Part shown: positions 42,525 to 54,529 of the stretch, piece after piece
Layout of the letters: each line of letters starts with the position of its first letter
How positions within the stretch are numbered: position 1 is the first letter of the stretch
Assembly: GCA_009746045.1 (NCBI GenBank)
Contig: RPFO01000648.1
Coordinates: 1,370,521 to 1,434,520, forward strand
Direction of reading: 5' to 3'
Length of the DNA: 64,000 nt
Source: Mesostigma viride
Lineage: Eukaryota; Streptophyta; Mesostigmatophyceae; Mesostigmatales; Mesostigmataceae
Position numbers and translations under genes: made by a program
Notes under the pieces: generated by a model
Databases searched by the model: none
What the model saw: the letters and a program-made list of their open reading frames with translations, nothing else
What the model was told of the DNA's origin: nothing

Positions 42525-42960
42525 TACAATTAATTAATTAATAAGCACGTGACTGCGTCACGTGGGTGCCAATACAGAGTAAAGGAACCTTCAACCCTAT
42601 ATACACAGCGAGAAGGAGGGAGGGCGCCCTAGCTTCTATCACTGCCGCAGGTGGGCAGGCCACAGAGCGCTCTCTCCACGGCATGGTGCCGGGGGCGCAA
42701 CACTGTGGGTGCAATACAACCAGTGCAATACCATGTAGGTAGGCTGACGCATAGCTTATGCTACAAATGTGAGGTGGGCTCAAGACGTCGGCTAATTAAG
42801 GCGCAAGCTGATGGCCACAAGGTGCCAGAGCTAATTGAAGGTACTATAACGCTGTGCGCTAATATCGTTTCAAGTGCTGTAATGCCTAAGCTATCCCATC
42901 ATCGATTGCCCCCATCTAGACAACTAGCTGGAGTGCTCTATCCCGGGGAAGCCCGGGGGG
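42525..42960 (-). repeat. Reverse LINE tail plus repeat R2
   Basis: An ATTAATTAATTAATA tail is followed by the hairpin CACGTGAC-TGC-GTCACGTG (42545-42563), the complement of the LINE hairpin at 24821. Repeat R2 (42552-42665) comes next, then unassigned sequence up to the macrosatellite. Confidence 0.65.
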
Positions 42961-45900
42961 TGTCGCGTCCGTGATCTATCACGTCCGCAATTCAGATTTT
43001 AGCGTAATTCTGACGTCCGCAGCCTTGTGCGGGTTGCTATACCGCGGCCCGGTACTGACGCCGCGGATCTCAATTGTACTCACGCGCCAAGTCCGCTGAA
43101 TTTGCTGACGGAACTTTTGGGCGGACCTGAATTTCACTGACATTCGTCACAAGGGCAGTTTGCCGAATGCTGGTACGCAGCAAGCCGGCGAGGCACTGAG
43201 CAGATGTGCAATTTCAGGATTTCAACGTGGGACACCAGACACAAATGCAAGGAAGCCCCAGGCGGTGCCTGGCATAGCCGATAGATTTGCCCTTGTATAT
43301 TTGTGTTCGCTTGACAGATAAAGCTTGAAGTTTAGCTTGTCGGAAATTAGACAATGTTATGATTGGCTGATGTCTAAAGTGGCGTAGTGGCGCCAGCCGC
43401 CAGGCTTGAGCTTTGAGCAGTATAGAAGAACCATGGTGGTCGTTGTTCGTCCGTTTCTCTCCCTCACAACTGGTTTGTTGTCTTCATGGGGTGAAATAGT
43501 TCGAGCAGCCCGGAGCAGCCCCCGTGAGTGGTTGCATGCAGTCAGTTGCCATGAGGATGGACTGACGGATATGACAATGTATTGGTTTTGTTAAGAATGT
43601 GTGTAAGACTGAGAACGAGACAAGGGACAGGGCCTTCGGGCACCCTGGTCGTCGTTGGCAAGAATGCCAGTAGGAACTAGGTCGGGAACACACGCGCACT
43701 GCCGCCACAAGGGGCCTGCAGTGACGTCAACCAAGGGACCTCACAGCTGCTCTTATAACTACAACATTACAACTCGACACTCTTTGTAATTCGTCATGTA
43801 TCTCATTGGAATTGATCGAAATGTCTTTTGGTTGCTTTAATGATAAAGCATGGTCTCAAGAATCGGCTGGTTGGGCCGGATTGCCTGTCATGAAGGTGGC
43901 GGTGCCATAAAGGACCGCACCTTTCATTCTCATTATAAACGGACGAACAACCCATGATGGGTTCAGTCCGGCCAGCCTGGATGTTCCTCCTGCTTCACCC
44001 ACGGAAGCACAAGGAAGAGGTTATTGCTTAGCCTTCAAAAGCATCTGAAGAGGTTAGGCTTTTCCCTGTACAAAGCCATTGAAGGGGTTATTGCTAAGCC
44101 TTTAAAAGCATGCATGTTAAGGTTGTTGCTGATCCTGGAAAAGCATCTTTGAGCAGCTGGATTTTTTTTTTCTTTTTGCTGCTGCCTGGAATGACGCCCT
44201 CTTTGGGCTTCCTTCTTTAGTGTGAGATGCCTTTCTTTCACTTTTTGCTCTCACGTTGTTGTGAGCTAAATAGTGGGGGGGGAGGTGGCATATCTCACAC
44301 ATGATTACTGCTGATAGTGGATGCATTCCAAGTAGCGGTAATGACCAGTCCAGGATGATATGGCACGCAAACGCGACAGCTGTCGCGTCCGTGATCTATC
44401 ACGTCCGCAATTCAGATTTTAGCGTAATTCTGACGTCCGCAGCCTTGTGCGGGTTGCTATACCGCGGCCCGGTACTGACGCCGCGGATCTCAATTGTACT
44501 CACGCGCCAAGTCCGCTGAATTTGCTGACGGAACTTTTGGGCGGACCTGAATTTCACTGACATTCGTCACAAGGGCAGTTTGCCGAATGCTGGTACGCAG
44601 CAAGCCGGCGAGGCACTGAGCAGATGTGCAATTTCAGGATTTCAACGTGGGACACCAGACACAAATGCAAGGAAGCCCCAGGCGGTGCCTGGCATAGCCG
44701 ATAGATTTGCCCTTGTATATTTGTGTTCGCTTGACAGATAAAGCTTGAAGTTTAGCTTGTCGGAAATTAGACAATGTTATGATTGGCTGATGTCTAAAGT
44801 GGCGTAGTGGCGCCAGCCGCCAGGCTTGAGCTTTGAGCAGTATAGAAGGATGAGCAACGAACCATGGTGGTCGTTGTTCGTCCGTTTCTCTCCCTCACAA
44901 CTGGTTTGTTGTCTTCATGGGGTGAAATAGTTCGAGCAGCCCGGAGCAGCCCCCGTGAGTGGTTGCATGCAGTCAGTTGCCATGAGGATGGACTGACGGA
45001 TATGACAATGTATTGGTTTTGTTAAGAATGTGTGTAAGACTGAGAACGAGACAAGGGACAGGGCCTTCGGGCACCCTGGTCGTCGTTGGCAAGAATGCCA
45101 GTAGGAACTAGGTCGGGAACACACGCGCACTGCCGCCACAAGGGGCCTGCAGTGACGTCAACCAAGGGACCTCACAGCTGCTCTTATAACTACAACATTA
45201 CAACTCGACACTCTTTGTAATTCGTCATGTATCTCATTGGAATTGATCGAAATGTCTTTTGGTTGCTTTAATGATAAAGCATGGTCTCAAGAATCGGCTG
45301 GTTGGGCCGGATTGCCTGTCATGAAGGTGGCGGTGCCATAAAGGACCGCACCTTTCATTCTCATTATAAACGGACGAACAACCCATGATGGGTTCAGTCC
45401 GGCCAGCCTGGATGTTCCTCCTGCTTCACCCACGGAAGCACAAGGAAGAGGTTATTGCTTAGCCTTCAAAAGCATCTGAAGAGGTTAGGCTTTTCCCTGT
45501 ACAAAGCCATTGAAGGGGTTATTGCTAAGCCTTTAAAAGCATGCATGTTAAGGTTGTTGCTGATCCTGGAAAAGCATCTTTGAGCAGCTGGATTTTTTTT
45601 TTCTTTTTGCTGCTGCCTGGAATGACGCCCTCTTTGGGCTTCCTTCTTTAGTGTGAGATGCCTTTCTTTCACTTTTTGCTCTCACGTTGTTGTGAGCTAA
45701 ATAGTGGGGGGGGAGGTGGCATATCTCACACATGATTACTGCTGATAGTGGATGCATTCCAAGTAGCGGTAATGACCAGTCCAGGATGATATGGCACGCA
45801 AACGCGACAGCTGTCGCGTCCGTGATCTATCACGTCCGCAATTCAGATTTTAGCGTAATTCTGACGTCCGCAGCCTTGTGCGGGTTGCTATACCGCGGCC

Positions 45901-48900
45901 CGGTACTGACGCCGCGGATCTCAATTGTACTCACGCGCCAAGTCCGCTGAATTTGCTGACGGAACTTTTGGGCGGACCTGAATTTCACTGACATTCGTCA
46001 CAAGGGCAGTTTGCCGAATGCTGGTACGCAGCAAGCCGGCGAGGCACTGAGCAGATGTGCAATTTCAGGATTTCAACGTGGGACACCAGACACAAATGCA
46101 AGGAAGCCCCAGGCGGTGCCTGGCATAGCCGATAGATTTGCCCTTGTATATTTGTGTTCGCTTGACAGATAAAGCTTGAAGTTTAGCTTGTCGGAAATTA
46201 GACAATGTTATGATTGGCTGATGTCTAAAGTGGCGTAGTGGCGCCAGCCGCCAGGCTTGAGCTTTGAGCAGTATAGAAGGATGAGCAACGAACCATGGTG
46301 GTCGTTGTTCGTCCGTTTCTCTCCCTTACAACTGGTTTGTTGTCTTCATGGGGTGAAATAGTTCGAGCAGCCCGGAGCAGCCCCCGTGAGTGGTTGCATG
46401 CAGTCAGTTGCCATGAGGATGGACTGACGGATATGACAATGTATTGGTTTTGTTAAGAATGTGTGTAAGACTGAGAACGAGACAAGGGACAGGGCCTTCG
46501 GGCACCCTGGTCGTCGTTGGCAAGAATGCCAGTAGGAACTAGGTCGGGAACACACACGCACTGCCGCCACAAGGGGCCTGCAGTGACGTCAACCAAGGGA
46601 CCTCACAGCTGCTCTTATAACTACAACATTACAACTCGACACTCTTTGTAATTCGTCATGTATCTCATTGGAATTGATCGAAATGTCTTTTGGTTGCTTT
46701 AATGATAAAGCATGGTCTCAAGAATCGGCTGGTTGGGCCGGATTGCCTGTCATGAAGGTGGCGGTGCCATAAAGGACCGCACCTTTCATTCTCATTATAA
46801 ACGGACGAACAACCCATGATGGGTTCAGTCCGGCCAGCCTGGATGTTCCTCCTGCTTCACCCACGGAAGCACAAGGAAGAGGTTATTGCTTAGCCTTCAA
46901 AAGCATCTGAAGAGGTTAGGCTTTTCCCTGTACAAAGCCATTGAAGGGGTTATTGCTAAGCCTTTAAAAGCATGCATGTTAAGGTTGTTGCTGATCCTGG
47001 AAAAGCATCTTTGAGCAGCTGGATTTTTTTTTTCTTTTTGCTGCTGCCTGGAATGACGCCCTCTTTGGGCTTCCTTCTTTAGTGTGAGATGCCTTTCTTT
47101 CACTTTTTGCTCTCACGTTGTTGTGAGCTAAATAGTGGGGGGGGAGGTGGCATATCTCACACATGATTACTGCTGATAGTGGATGCATTCCAAGTAGCGG
47201 TAATGACCAGTCCAGGATGATATGGCACGCAAACGCGACAGCTGTCGCGTCCGTGATCTATCACGTCCGCAATTCAGATTTTAGCGTAATTCTGACGTCC
47301 GCAGCCTTGTGCGGGTTGCTATACCGCGGCCCGGTACTGACGCCGCGGATCTCAATTGTACTCACGCGCCAAGTCCGCTGAATTTGCTGACGGAACTTTT
47401 GGGCGGACCTGAATTTCACTGACATTCGTCACAAGGGCAGTTTGCCGAATGCTGGTACGCAGCAAGCCGGCGAGGCACTGAGCAGATGTGCAATTTCAGG
47501 ATTTCAACGTGGGACACCAGACACAAATGCAAGGAAGCCCCAGGCGGTGCCTGCATGGCATAGCCGATAGATTTGCCCTTGTATATTTGTGTTCGCTTGA
47601 CAGATAAAGCTTGAAGTTTAGCTTGTCGGAAATTAGACAATGTTATGATTGGCTGATGTCTAAAGTGGCGTAGTGGCGCCAGCCGCCAGGCTTGAGCTTT
47701 GAGCAGTATAGAAGAACCATGGTGGTCGTTGTTCGTCCGTTTCTCTCCCTCACAACTGGTTTGTTGTCTTCATGGGGTGAAATAGTTCGAGCAGCCCGGA
47801 GCAGCCCCCGTGAGTGGTTGCATGCAGTCAGTTGCCATGAGGATGGACTGACGGATATGACAATGTATTGGTTTTGTTAAGAATGTGTGTAAGACTGAGA
47901 ACGAGACAAGGGACAGGGCCTTCGGGCACCCTGGTCGTCGTTGGCAAGAATGCCAGTAGGAACTAGGTCGGGAACACACGCGCACTGCCGCCACAAGGGG
48001 CCTGCAGTGACGTCAACCAAGGGACCTCACAGCTGCTCTTATAACTACAACATTACAACTCGACACTCTTTGTAATTCGTCATGTATCTCATTGGAATTG
48101 ATCGAAATGTCTTTTGGTTGCTTTAATGATAAAGCATGGTCTCAAGAATCGGCTGGTTGGGCCGGATTGCCTGTCATGAAGGTGGCGGTGCCATAAAGGA
48201 CCGCACCTTTCATTCTCATTATAAACGGACGAACAACCCATGATGGGTTCAGTCCGGCCAGCCTGGATGTTCCTCCTGCTTCACCCACGGAAGCACAAGG
48301 AAGAGGTTATTGCTTAGCCTTCAAAAGCATCTGAAGAGGTTAGGCTTTTCCCTGTACAAAGCCATTGAAGGGGTTATTGCTAAGCCTTTAAAAGCATGCA
48401 TGTTAAGGTTGTTGCTGATCCTGGAAAAGCATCTTTGAGCAGCTGGATTTTTTTTTTCTTTTTGCTGCTGCCTGGAATGACGCCCTCTTTGGGCTTCCTT
48501 CTTTAGTGTGAGATGCCTTTCTTTCACTTTTTGCTCTCACGTTGTTGTGAGCTAAATAGTGGGGGGGAGGTGGCATATCTCACACATGATTACTGCTGAT
48601 AGTGGATGCATTCCAAGTAGCGGTAATGACCAGTCCAGGATGATATGGCACGCAAACGCGACAGCTGTCGCGTCCGTGATCTATCACGTCCGCAATTCAG
48701 ATTTTAGCGTAATTCTGACGTCCGCAGCCTTGTGCGGGTTGCTATACCGCGGCCCGGTACTGACGCCGCGGATCTCAATTGTACTCACGCGCCAAGTCCG
48801 CTGAATTTGCTGACGGAACTTTTGGGCGGACCTGAATTTCACTGACATTCGTCACAAGGGCAGTTTGCCGAATGCTGGTACGCAGCAAGCCGGCGAGGCA

Positions 48901-49744
48901 CTGAGCAGATGTGCAATTTCAGGATTTCAACGTGGGACACCAGACACAAATGCAAGGAAGCCCCAGGCGGTGCCTGGCATAGCCGATAGATTTGCCCTTG
49001 TATATTTGTGTTCGCTTGACAGATAAAGCTTGAAGTTTAGCTTGTCGGAAATTAGACAATGTTATGATTGGCTGATGTCTAAAGTGGCGTAGTGGCGCCA
49101 GCCGCCAGGCTTGAGCTTTGAGCAGTATAGAAGGATGAGCAACGAACCATGGTGGTCGTTGTTCGTCCGTTTCTCTCCCTTACAACTGGTTTGTTGTCTT
49201 CATGGGGTGAAATAGTTCGAGCAGCCCGGAGCAGCCCCCGTGAGTGGTTGCATGCAGTCAGTTGCCATGAGGATGGACTGACGGATATGACAATGTATTG
49301 GTTTTGTTAAGAATGTGTGTAAGACTGAGAACGAGACAAGGGACAGGGCCTTCGGGCACCCTGGTCGTCGTTGGCAAGAATGCCAGTAGGAACTAGGTCG
49401 GGAACACACGCGCACTGCCGCCACAAGGGGCCTGCAGTGACGTCAACCAAGGGACCTCACAGCTGCTCTTATAACTACAACATTACAACTCGACACTCTT
49501 TGTAATTCGTCATGTATCTCATTGGAATTGAAATGTCTTTTGGTTGCTTTAATGATAAAGCATGGTCTCAAGAATCGGCTGGTTGGGCCGGATTGCCTGT
49601 CATGAAGGTGGCGGTGCCATAAAGGACCGCACCTTTCATTCTCATTATAGGTGGCATATCTCACACATGATTACTGCTGATAGTGGATGCATTCCAAGTA
49701 GCGGTAATGACCAGTCCAGGATGATATGGCACGCAAACGCGACA
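42961..49744. repeat. Macrosatellite: five head-to-tail units of about 1.43 kb with inverted terminal motifs
   Basis: Units: 42961-44380 (1420 bp), 44381-45811 (1431), 45812-47242 (1431), 47243-48665 (1423) and 48666-49744 (1079, internal deletion of about 350 bp near 49650). Each starts TGTCGCGTCC and ends ACGCGACA. Between units there is GC, so every junction is the 18 bp palindrome ACGCGACAGCTGTCGCGT. Both outer borders touch five or six G. Units are nearly identical. Units 1 and 4 lack an 11 bp GGATGAGCAAC; units 3 and 5 share CCCTTACAAC where the others have CCCTCACAAC. Short frames (62-81 codons) repeat in every unit but have no known motif. Confidence 0.95.
43431..43960. mobile_element. 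Possible small inverted-repeat element inside each macrosatellite unit
   Basis: In unit 1, GTTGTTCGTCCGTTT (43442-43456) and its exact complement (43937-43951) bound about 510 bp. Outside them lie CCATGGTGG (43431-43439) and CCATGATGG (43952-43960), an imperfect 9 bp direct repeat that could be a target duplication. It is repeated in the other full units. The deletion in unit 5 begins exactly at the right inverted repeat. Confidence 0.5.
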
Positions 49745-50272
49745 GGGGGCTTCCACAGTTTCTTGTTGACATAGAGGTCCGCGCCCCGCCAGTACACTTG
49801 GGGCTTCTCGGGGTTGGTCTTGTGGCGGATGTAGTCGGGCCACTGATCGCGGCGTTGCTGCTGCTGGGCTGGCGTCAGGTCGTCGTCAAGCGACCAGGAG
49901 GTGTCCACCAGCTTCTTGCGGCGAGAGAGGAACCGAACTCGGGCTGTGATGTCGCTGAAGGTGAGGACCACTGGAGGGGGCCCAGCCTTGGCCCGTGGAT
50001 GGGGCAGGCGGTAGGCGCCCTGCACTATCGCACCTGGCAGCTGCATGCACGCCAAGAGCTGTTTCTTCAGCTCGTCGAGAAGAGAGTCTGGGGTCTCCTC
50101 CGGCGGCATGTCGAAGCGCCTGAGGATGACCCTGACGGTATACAAGGGGATCAATAAGGTGGTCATCAGGCACGAGGGACAGTTCCTTGTCCTCGGCTGA
50201 GAGCCCTCCTTTCGTTACTCGAAGAGACTCACACGCTACGTGAGAGTCCTCTTCGACTATCAACCAAACCAT
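49745..50272 (-). pseudogene. LINE ORF1-like (L1 ORF1p-type) fragment
   Basis: On the minus strand: MVWLIVEEDSHVACESLRVT from 50272, a frame change near 50160, then MPPEETPDSLLDELKKQL, GAYRLPHPRAKAGPP, VVLTFSDITARVRFLSRRKK, DDDLTPAQQQQRRDQWPDYI and YWRGADLYVNKKLW. The block from LPHPRAK to LYVNKK resembles the RNA-binding/C-terminal part of L1 ORF1p-like proteins. It is cut at 49745 by the macrosatellite, so the macrosatellite appears to have entered this gene. The rest of the fragment is not recognisable left of 42960. Confidence 0.55.
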
Positions 50273-50705
50273 TCGTCATGACACGCGCATGACAAACGCC
50301 ACACTTGTCAGTCCAGCTAGGAATGCCAACACTATCTTGCTGCCTGAACCATGCAAACAAAAACCGCATTCCAGTTGCCGTCCTGGCTTTCTACCACACA
50401 TGCCAACAAAAGCAAAAAGGCATCCCGACAAATCTAAATTGCTACCCTGTTGCCGATCTCATCTCCTAGAGACTCCGGCATTTCTGTCCCTGGGAATGTC
50501 CGGCATTGAGCCACGACCACCAAGGTCGAAGCATAATATCCTTCAAACAATCTGCACGCTCACACCTCGCGTGTGAGTGGCCCAGCAAACATTGCTTCTA
50601 ATATTTCCTTTCTAGAAGCAATCCCTTTGTAGCCCTCATAACATTAACCCGCTATTCTACACCACGTACAAAGACACCTGGCCTGTCAATAGCCTCGGCG
50701 CGGTC
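50273..50705. other. Spacer with no recognised gene
   Basis: Mixed DNA; no repeat or motif recognised. Confidence 0.45.
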
Positions 50706-50843
50706 CGAGCTCCAGCTCCAGCTCCAGCTCCAGCTCCAGCTCCAGCTCCAGCTCCAGCTCCAGCTCCAGCTCCAGCTCCAGCTCCAGCTCCAGCTCCAGC
50801 TCCAGCTCCAGCTCCAGCTCCAGCTCCAGCTCCAGCTCCAGCT
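50706..50843. repeat. Hexamer microsatellite (AGCTCC)n, about 23 copies
   Basis: Pure CAGCTC repeats. The alternating Trp-Ser or Leu-Glu open frames it creates on the minus strand are by-products. Confidence 0.95.
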
Positions 50844-50874
50844 GTCCACTAGTTCTCGCGTATGATCCTCTCGA

Positions 50875-51020
50875 CGCTGCGCACTTGTGCTGCCGTCCGC
50901 TCAATTCGGTGCTGCGCGCCCAGCTGTGCCTGGCCCGGCGCGCGCACACGTACGCTTTCGTCCGCTCGTGTGCTGCGCGCCCGACTGTGCCTGGCCCGGC
51001 GCGCCTGCCCCTGCCCCTAT
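50875..51020. repeat. Partial tandem duplication of about 61 bp
   Basis: GCTGCGCGCCC, then CTGTGCCTGGCCCGGCGCGC, occurs at about 50912 and 50973, with a weaker start at about 50877. Confidence 0.6.
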
Positions 51021-51229
51021 CTATGCTGCAACTGTGCTAGTCAGTCCCCCCCCGGTCACTCAAGCCTTTGTCGAAAATGCGCAGAAAACAAATTCCTTGC
51101 GCACGTCACCGGTCTGTGCATAGCGGGCGCCCGGATGACATAGCTCGCGTCCGTGACATTACGCCAATACCGGGCGGCCCTGTGGCGCAAGCCCTTGGGC
51201 TAGAGAAACAGGACCGGTCCTGGTCCTGG

Positions 51230-51780
51230 TCCTCCCAGTTCTTACGTACGGCCGGTACGTGGCCGAGACGTGGACTCTCACTGCCGACCTTGCCAACAAG
51301 CTGGATGGCGCGGTCACCAACATGCTGCGGTCAATTTTTCGTGTAGGATACGCTGCTCATGTCCGCAAGGAGGACTTGTATCCCGTGGCATGCCACTTAT
51401 TACCAGCACCATCAAGCAGCGGCGCCTGATGCTAGTAGTGAGGGCACTTAGCTAGCACCAACCAGGTAGACACCTCACGTGGCCCCTCAGCAGGGCTGCA
51501 CCCCGCCCAGCTAGCCGGGCTGGCACCTCCTCATGCACGTGGGCCGGGCCCAGCCAGGTTAGACGCCGCAAGGCCCGCCCCTTCAAAGAACAGCTAGTAG
51601 AGGACATGGGGGGCCTAGGCCTCTCGGTGATTTGGAAAAATTAAAGATGATGGACAAGGCCAAGTGGGCCCAGGTCATAGAGGACAACAACCCCCCTGCA
51701 GTGGGGAAGCCGCGCGTTTGCACACGTGGGCGGCATGCTAGACAAGACCCTTACGGTCACGAGCACCATAGATAGAGAAT
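51230..51780 (+). pseudogene. LINE RT C-terminal fragment (subfamily with ATCC-containing 3' UTR)
   Basis: Pieces in different frames: AETWTLTADLANKLDGAVTN, MLRSIFRVGYAAHVRKEDLY, TIKQRRLMLVVRALS and the C-terminus MMDKAKWAQVIEDNNPPAVG, KPRVCTRGRHARQD, with stop at about 51778. It is homologous to the minus-strand copy at 60530-60985. Dead because of frameshifts. Confidence 0.8.
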
Positions 51781-51965
51781 AGGATTGTTTTGTAGATAGC
51801 CTGTATAGATATCTTAGACTGGTAGCTAGTCCTGATTGCGTGTACCCATCCATCAATCCATCGGGGTTAATGCTCCGTGATGACTCCCCAACGGGAGCAC
51901 GAGTTTAATTAATTAACTATATAGTCTTAATTAATTATATAGTATTATCAATATAGTCACTAGAG
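51781..51965 (+). repeat. LINE 3' UTR with a short ATCC seed and hairpin
   Basis: Contains TTGTAGATAGCCTGTATAG, then ACCCATCCATCAATCCATCG (51844-51863), then TTAATGCTCCGTGATGACTC, CCCAACGGGAGCACGAG (hairpin TGCTCC/GGGAGCA) and a TTTAATTAATTAA tail. It is the same UTR as at 59720-60610, where the ATCC seed is hugely expanded. Confidence 0.82.
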
Positions 51966-51969
51966 AGGG

Positions 51970-52242
51970 ATATCATCCTCATCTGAGCTGTCCTCTACCG
52001 GTAATGGCAGACGAGGCGGTAGCGTAGCGGCTATATATCCTCAGGGGCAATATTTAAACTCCACCTGCGGACTTCTACCCTACCTTCTAGCAGAGGGCCG
52101 CGGGCCGTCGATCCGAGGGGATAAAACAGTAGCATGCCCCTCAGGAAGGTGCCTATCGCAGATCGCAGCCCATTTCTCCTTGTCTGTCATGCGGGCGCGG
52201 AGTACAGTTAGTCCCAGATCGAAGCCCTGAATCGACTCAAGC
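51970..52242 (-). pseudogene. LINE C-terminus (3' piece of the LINE split by element C)
   Basis: On the minus strand reads LESIQGFDLGLTVLRARMTD, KEKWAAICDRHLPEGHATVL, SPRIDGPRPS and, after a stop, an acidic end with VEDSSDEDD. The MTDKEKWAAI block corresponds to MMDKAKWAQV and MQDKTRWKKI of the other LINE copies. It adjoins the TTAA of element C, and its upstream half resumes at 54530. Confidence 0.78.
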
Positions 52243-54529
52243 TTAAGGGGACATGACACATTGAAAGTGCACTTTTCTGGAAAACAGACCTGTGCATGGG
52301 ATAAAAATCCAGTTATGCTTGGGAACCATAAATATGTGAAAAAAAAATTTTTCCAGCCACTTGGGGGTGGTACTACCCCCCAGCATGACCCAGTTATGAG
52401 CTAAAAATAGAAAAAGACGCTATTTTTGGCCGATTTTTCCTAGGAGACTGGGCAAACCAAAAGTGACCAAACCACATATTTTCCTAAAATCCCCACCCTT
52501 GCAAATAAATCTGGCTACTCAGGACCACAAAATAAGCACGTTTAGACTATTTGATGGGGTTTAGCCCAAAACACGTATTTTTTTGGTCCTAAAAAAATAA
52601 ATCAAATAGTAGACACATGCAAAAATTCCAGTGATGATATTTATACTAGGCCTAGGGTGGGAATTTCACTCTCACAAAGTTTGAGCTCATTCTGAGCACG
52701 TTTACTCATGTTGATGGGTGTAAACATGCAAAAAAAAAATGACAGAAAATCCCGCTTATTAGCACAAACAACAGACCTATTACACCCTAGCCCACCACCA
52801 ATTGGGCCAAACCAAGTCAAATTAATTCATTTATGATGTTAAAAAGCTTGCCACAAAATCCCAGGTCATTCTGAGCTCGTTTGGTCATAATACAGCATGG
52901 TCACAGCTGCCAACCTCATGCCTGGTACAACATGGCATGAGAGGTGACACAGGCAGATACCCCAACCAAGCATGTCCCATAAAGTTATATCATGGCCAAA
53001 CCATGAAAGCATTGTCATGCAGTTTTAATAACACAATTAGGCCATGTACATTGAGCTCATTCTGAGCACGTTTACTCATGTTGATGGGTGTAAACATGCA
53101 AAAAAAAAATGACAGAAAATCCGGGTTATGAGCACAAACAACACCCCTTTTACACCCTAGCCAACCACTAACTGGGGCAAACCAGGTGCAATTAATTAAT
53201 AAAATGTATCATAAAGCTTGCCACCAAATTACAGGTCATTCTGACCTAGTTTGCCCATAGTACATCATGTTATAGCTGCCACTCTGCATGCTTGGTACAC
53301 TGTGGCATGAGGGACACCATAAGCACATTCCTAAGCTTGCCCCCTGCAAATTGGGCAGAAGCACGTAAAGCAAATGCTAGATGCTTGAAGAAGACATCCA
53401 CCGACAAACTCATTACGCAAGCAGGCATGACCACTTGCGGGAATCACCTCATAGCTAACACCCAGTCATGATGCTAAAGGATAAAAGGGCCATCCTTTAA
53501 TATTGTCATAATAAGCACCTGATCCTTATCATCTAGGAAGCCCCAGCCATGTGTAATGGAAGCAAAACATATTGGAAGGAGATAACTATATAACACATGC
53601 TCACCTTCCCTACAACTTCACACCTTGTTTTCCAGCATGCTGAAGAGCCAAGACAAGCGTTTATGAGCTCGCCAGCTCCTTGCAACGTTGATGCCGCTCC
53701 CAGGCAGCTAGGGTCCTTGACTACGCAATATACAATGTCTACCATATGAAAAACTCCATAAAAGAAAGTGAAGCAGAGCCGCAAAACTGCCCGATCAACT
53801 CTTGCTAGCTTAAAGAAGCATGGCATACGCAGCATAAGGCAAAACATTGAAACCTGCGAAAACAGATAGCGCAACTGCAACAAGTGGCGAACAAAATAAT
53901 AGCAAGAACACCCGGAATCGGCGCCAAAGCTTCATGCCAGGAACATTTAGAGCGCAAACAGACAGGGCGGTGACATGCGGCAAATGAACGTACCACGGCC
54001 GGCTTTATTTCCTACCCAGGCGCGCGAGACAGCCAGCCATCCATGGATGGCTTGACCGCGGATCGCGCAGGCCTGAACGATATCATTTCAGAAATGACGG
54101 GAAATGGCCGCAAATCGAAGCCGCTTAGGATGTTTTCACGGTTTCCATTACTTAACGCTTCTTCCTGCATCAATATAACCCACAAATCTTAAATTCTACC
54201 GTCGCAGGCACGCATTCTAAATTAATATGTGCGGCCAGATTTTCGGATTAGACCCCCGTGCAAATCTGGATTAAGAAAGGCACCGACTTTTCAAATTGTG
54301 CATATCTGGCTATGAAACATCATACTAGAACATCGTTTAAAACCACCGGCGTACATTTTTCGCTTGTCGCCTGGCCGATAAGGCAAATTTTTACGGAACA
54401 CACGTCGCCATGGCCACCTCCGCACGAGGTGTGCGCATTGTGCACCACAATTTCACGGTCCGGGGGTACCGACGGTACCGGCGCGAATTTTTTGGCGCCA
54501 AAAAATTCCGATGTGTCATGTCCCCTTAA
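52243..54529. mobile_element. TTAA-flanked element C, 2.28 kb
   Basis: TTAA repeats at 52243-52246 and 54526-54529. The element is 52247-54525 with a perfect 15 bp terminal inverted repeat GGGGACATGACACAT. A 24 bp perfect palindrome centred on TTGGCGCCAA lies at 54485-54508, close to the right end. Inside is a diverged tandem duplication of 370 bp (52681-53050 and 53051 to about 53410). Element D is a relative in reverse orientation. Removing C leaves a continuous LINE sequence. No transposase frame was recognised; the A/T-rich interior has only short frames. Confidence 0.9.

Noticed and set aside
43406-49424. Repeated 62-81 codon open frames in each macrosatellite unit
   Set aside because: Units are nearly identical, so repetition is no evidence of selection, and no motif is recognisable.
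50652-50949. Trp-Ser and Leu-Glu repeat open frames
   Set aside because: By-product of the (AGCTCC)n hexamer.
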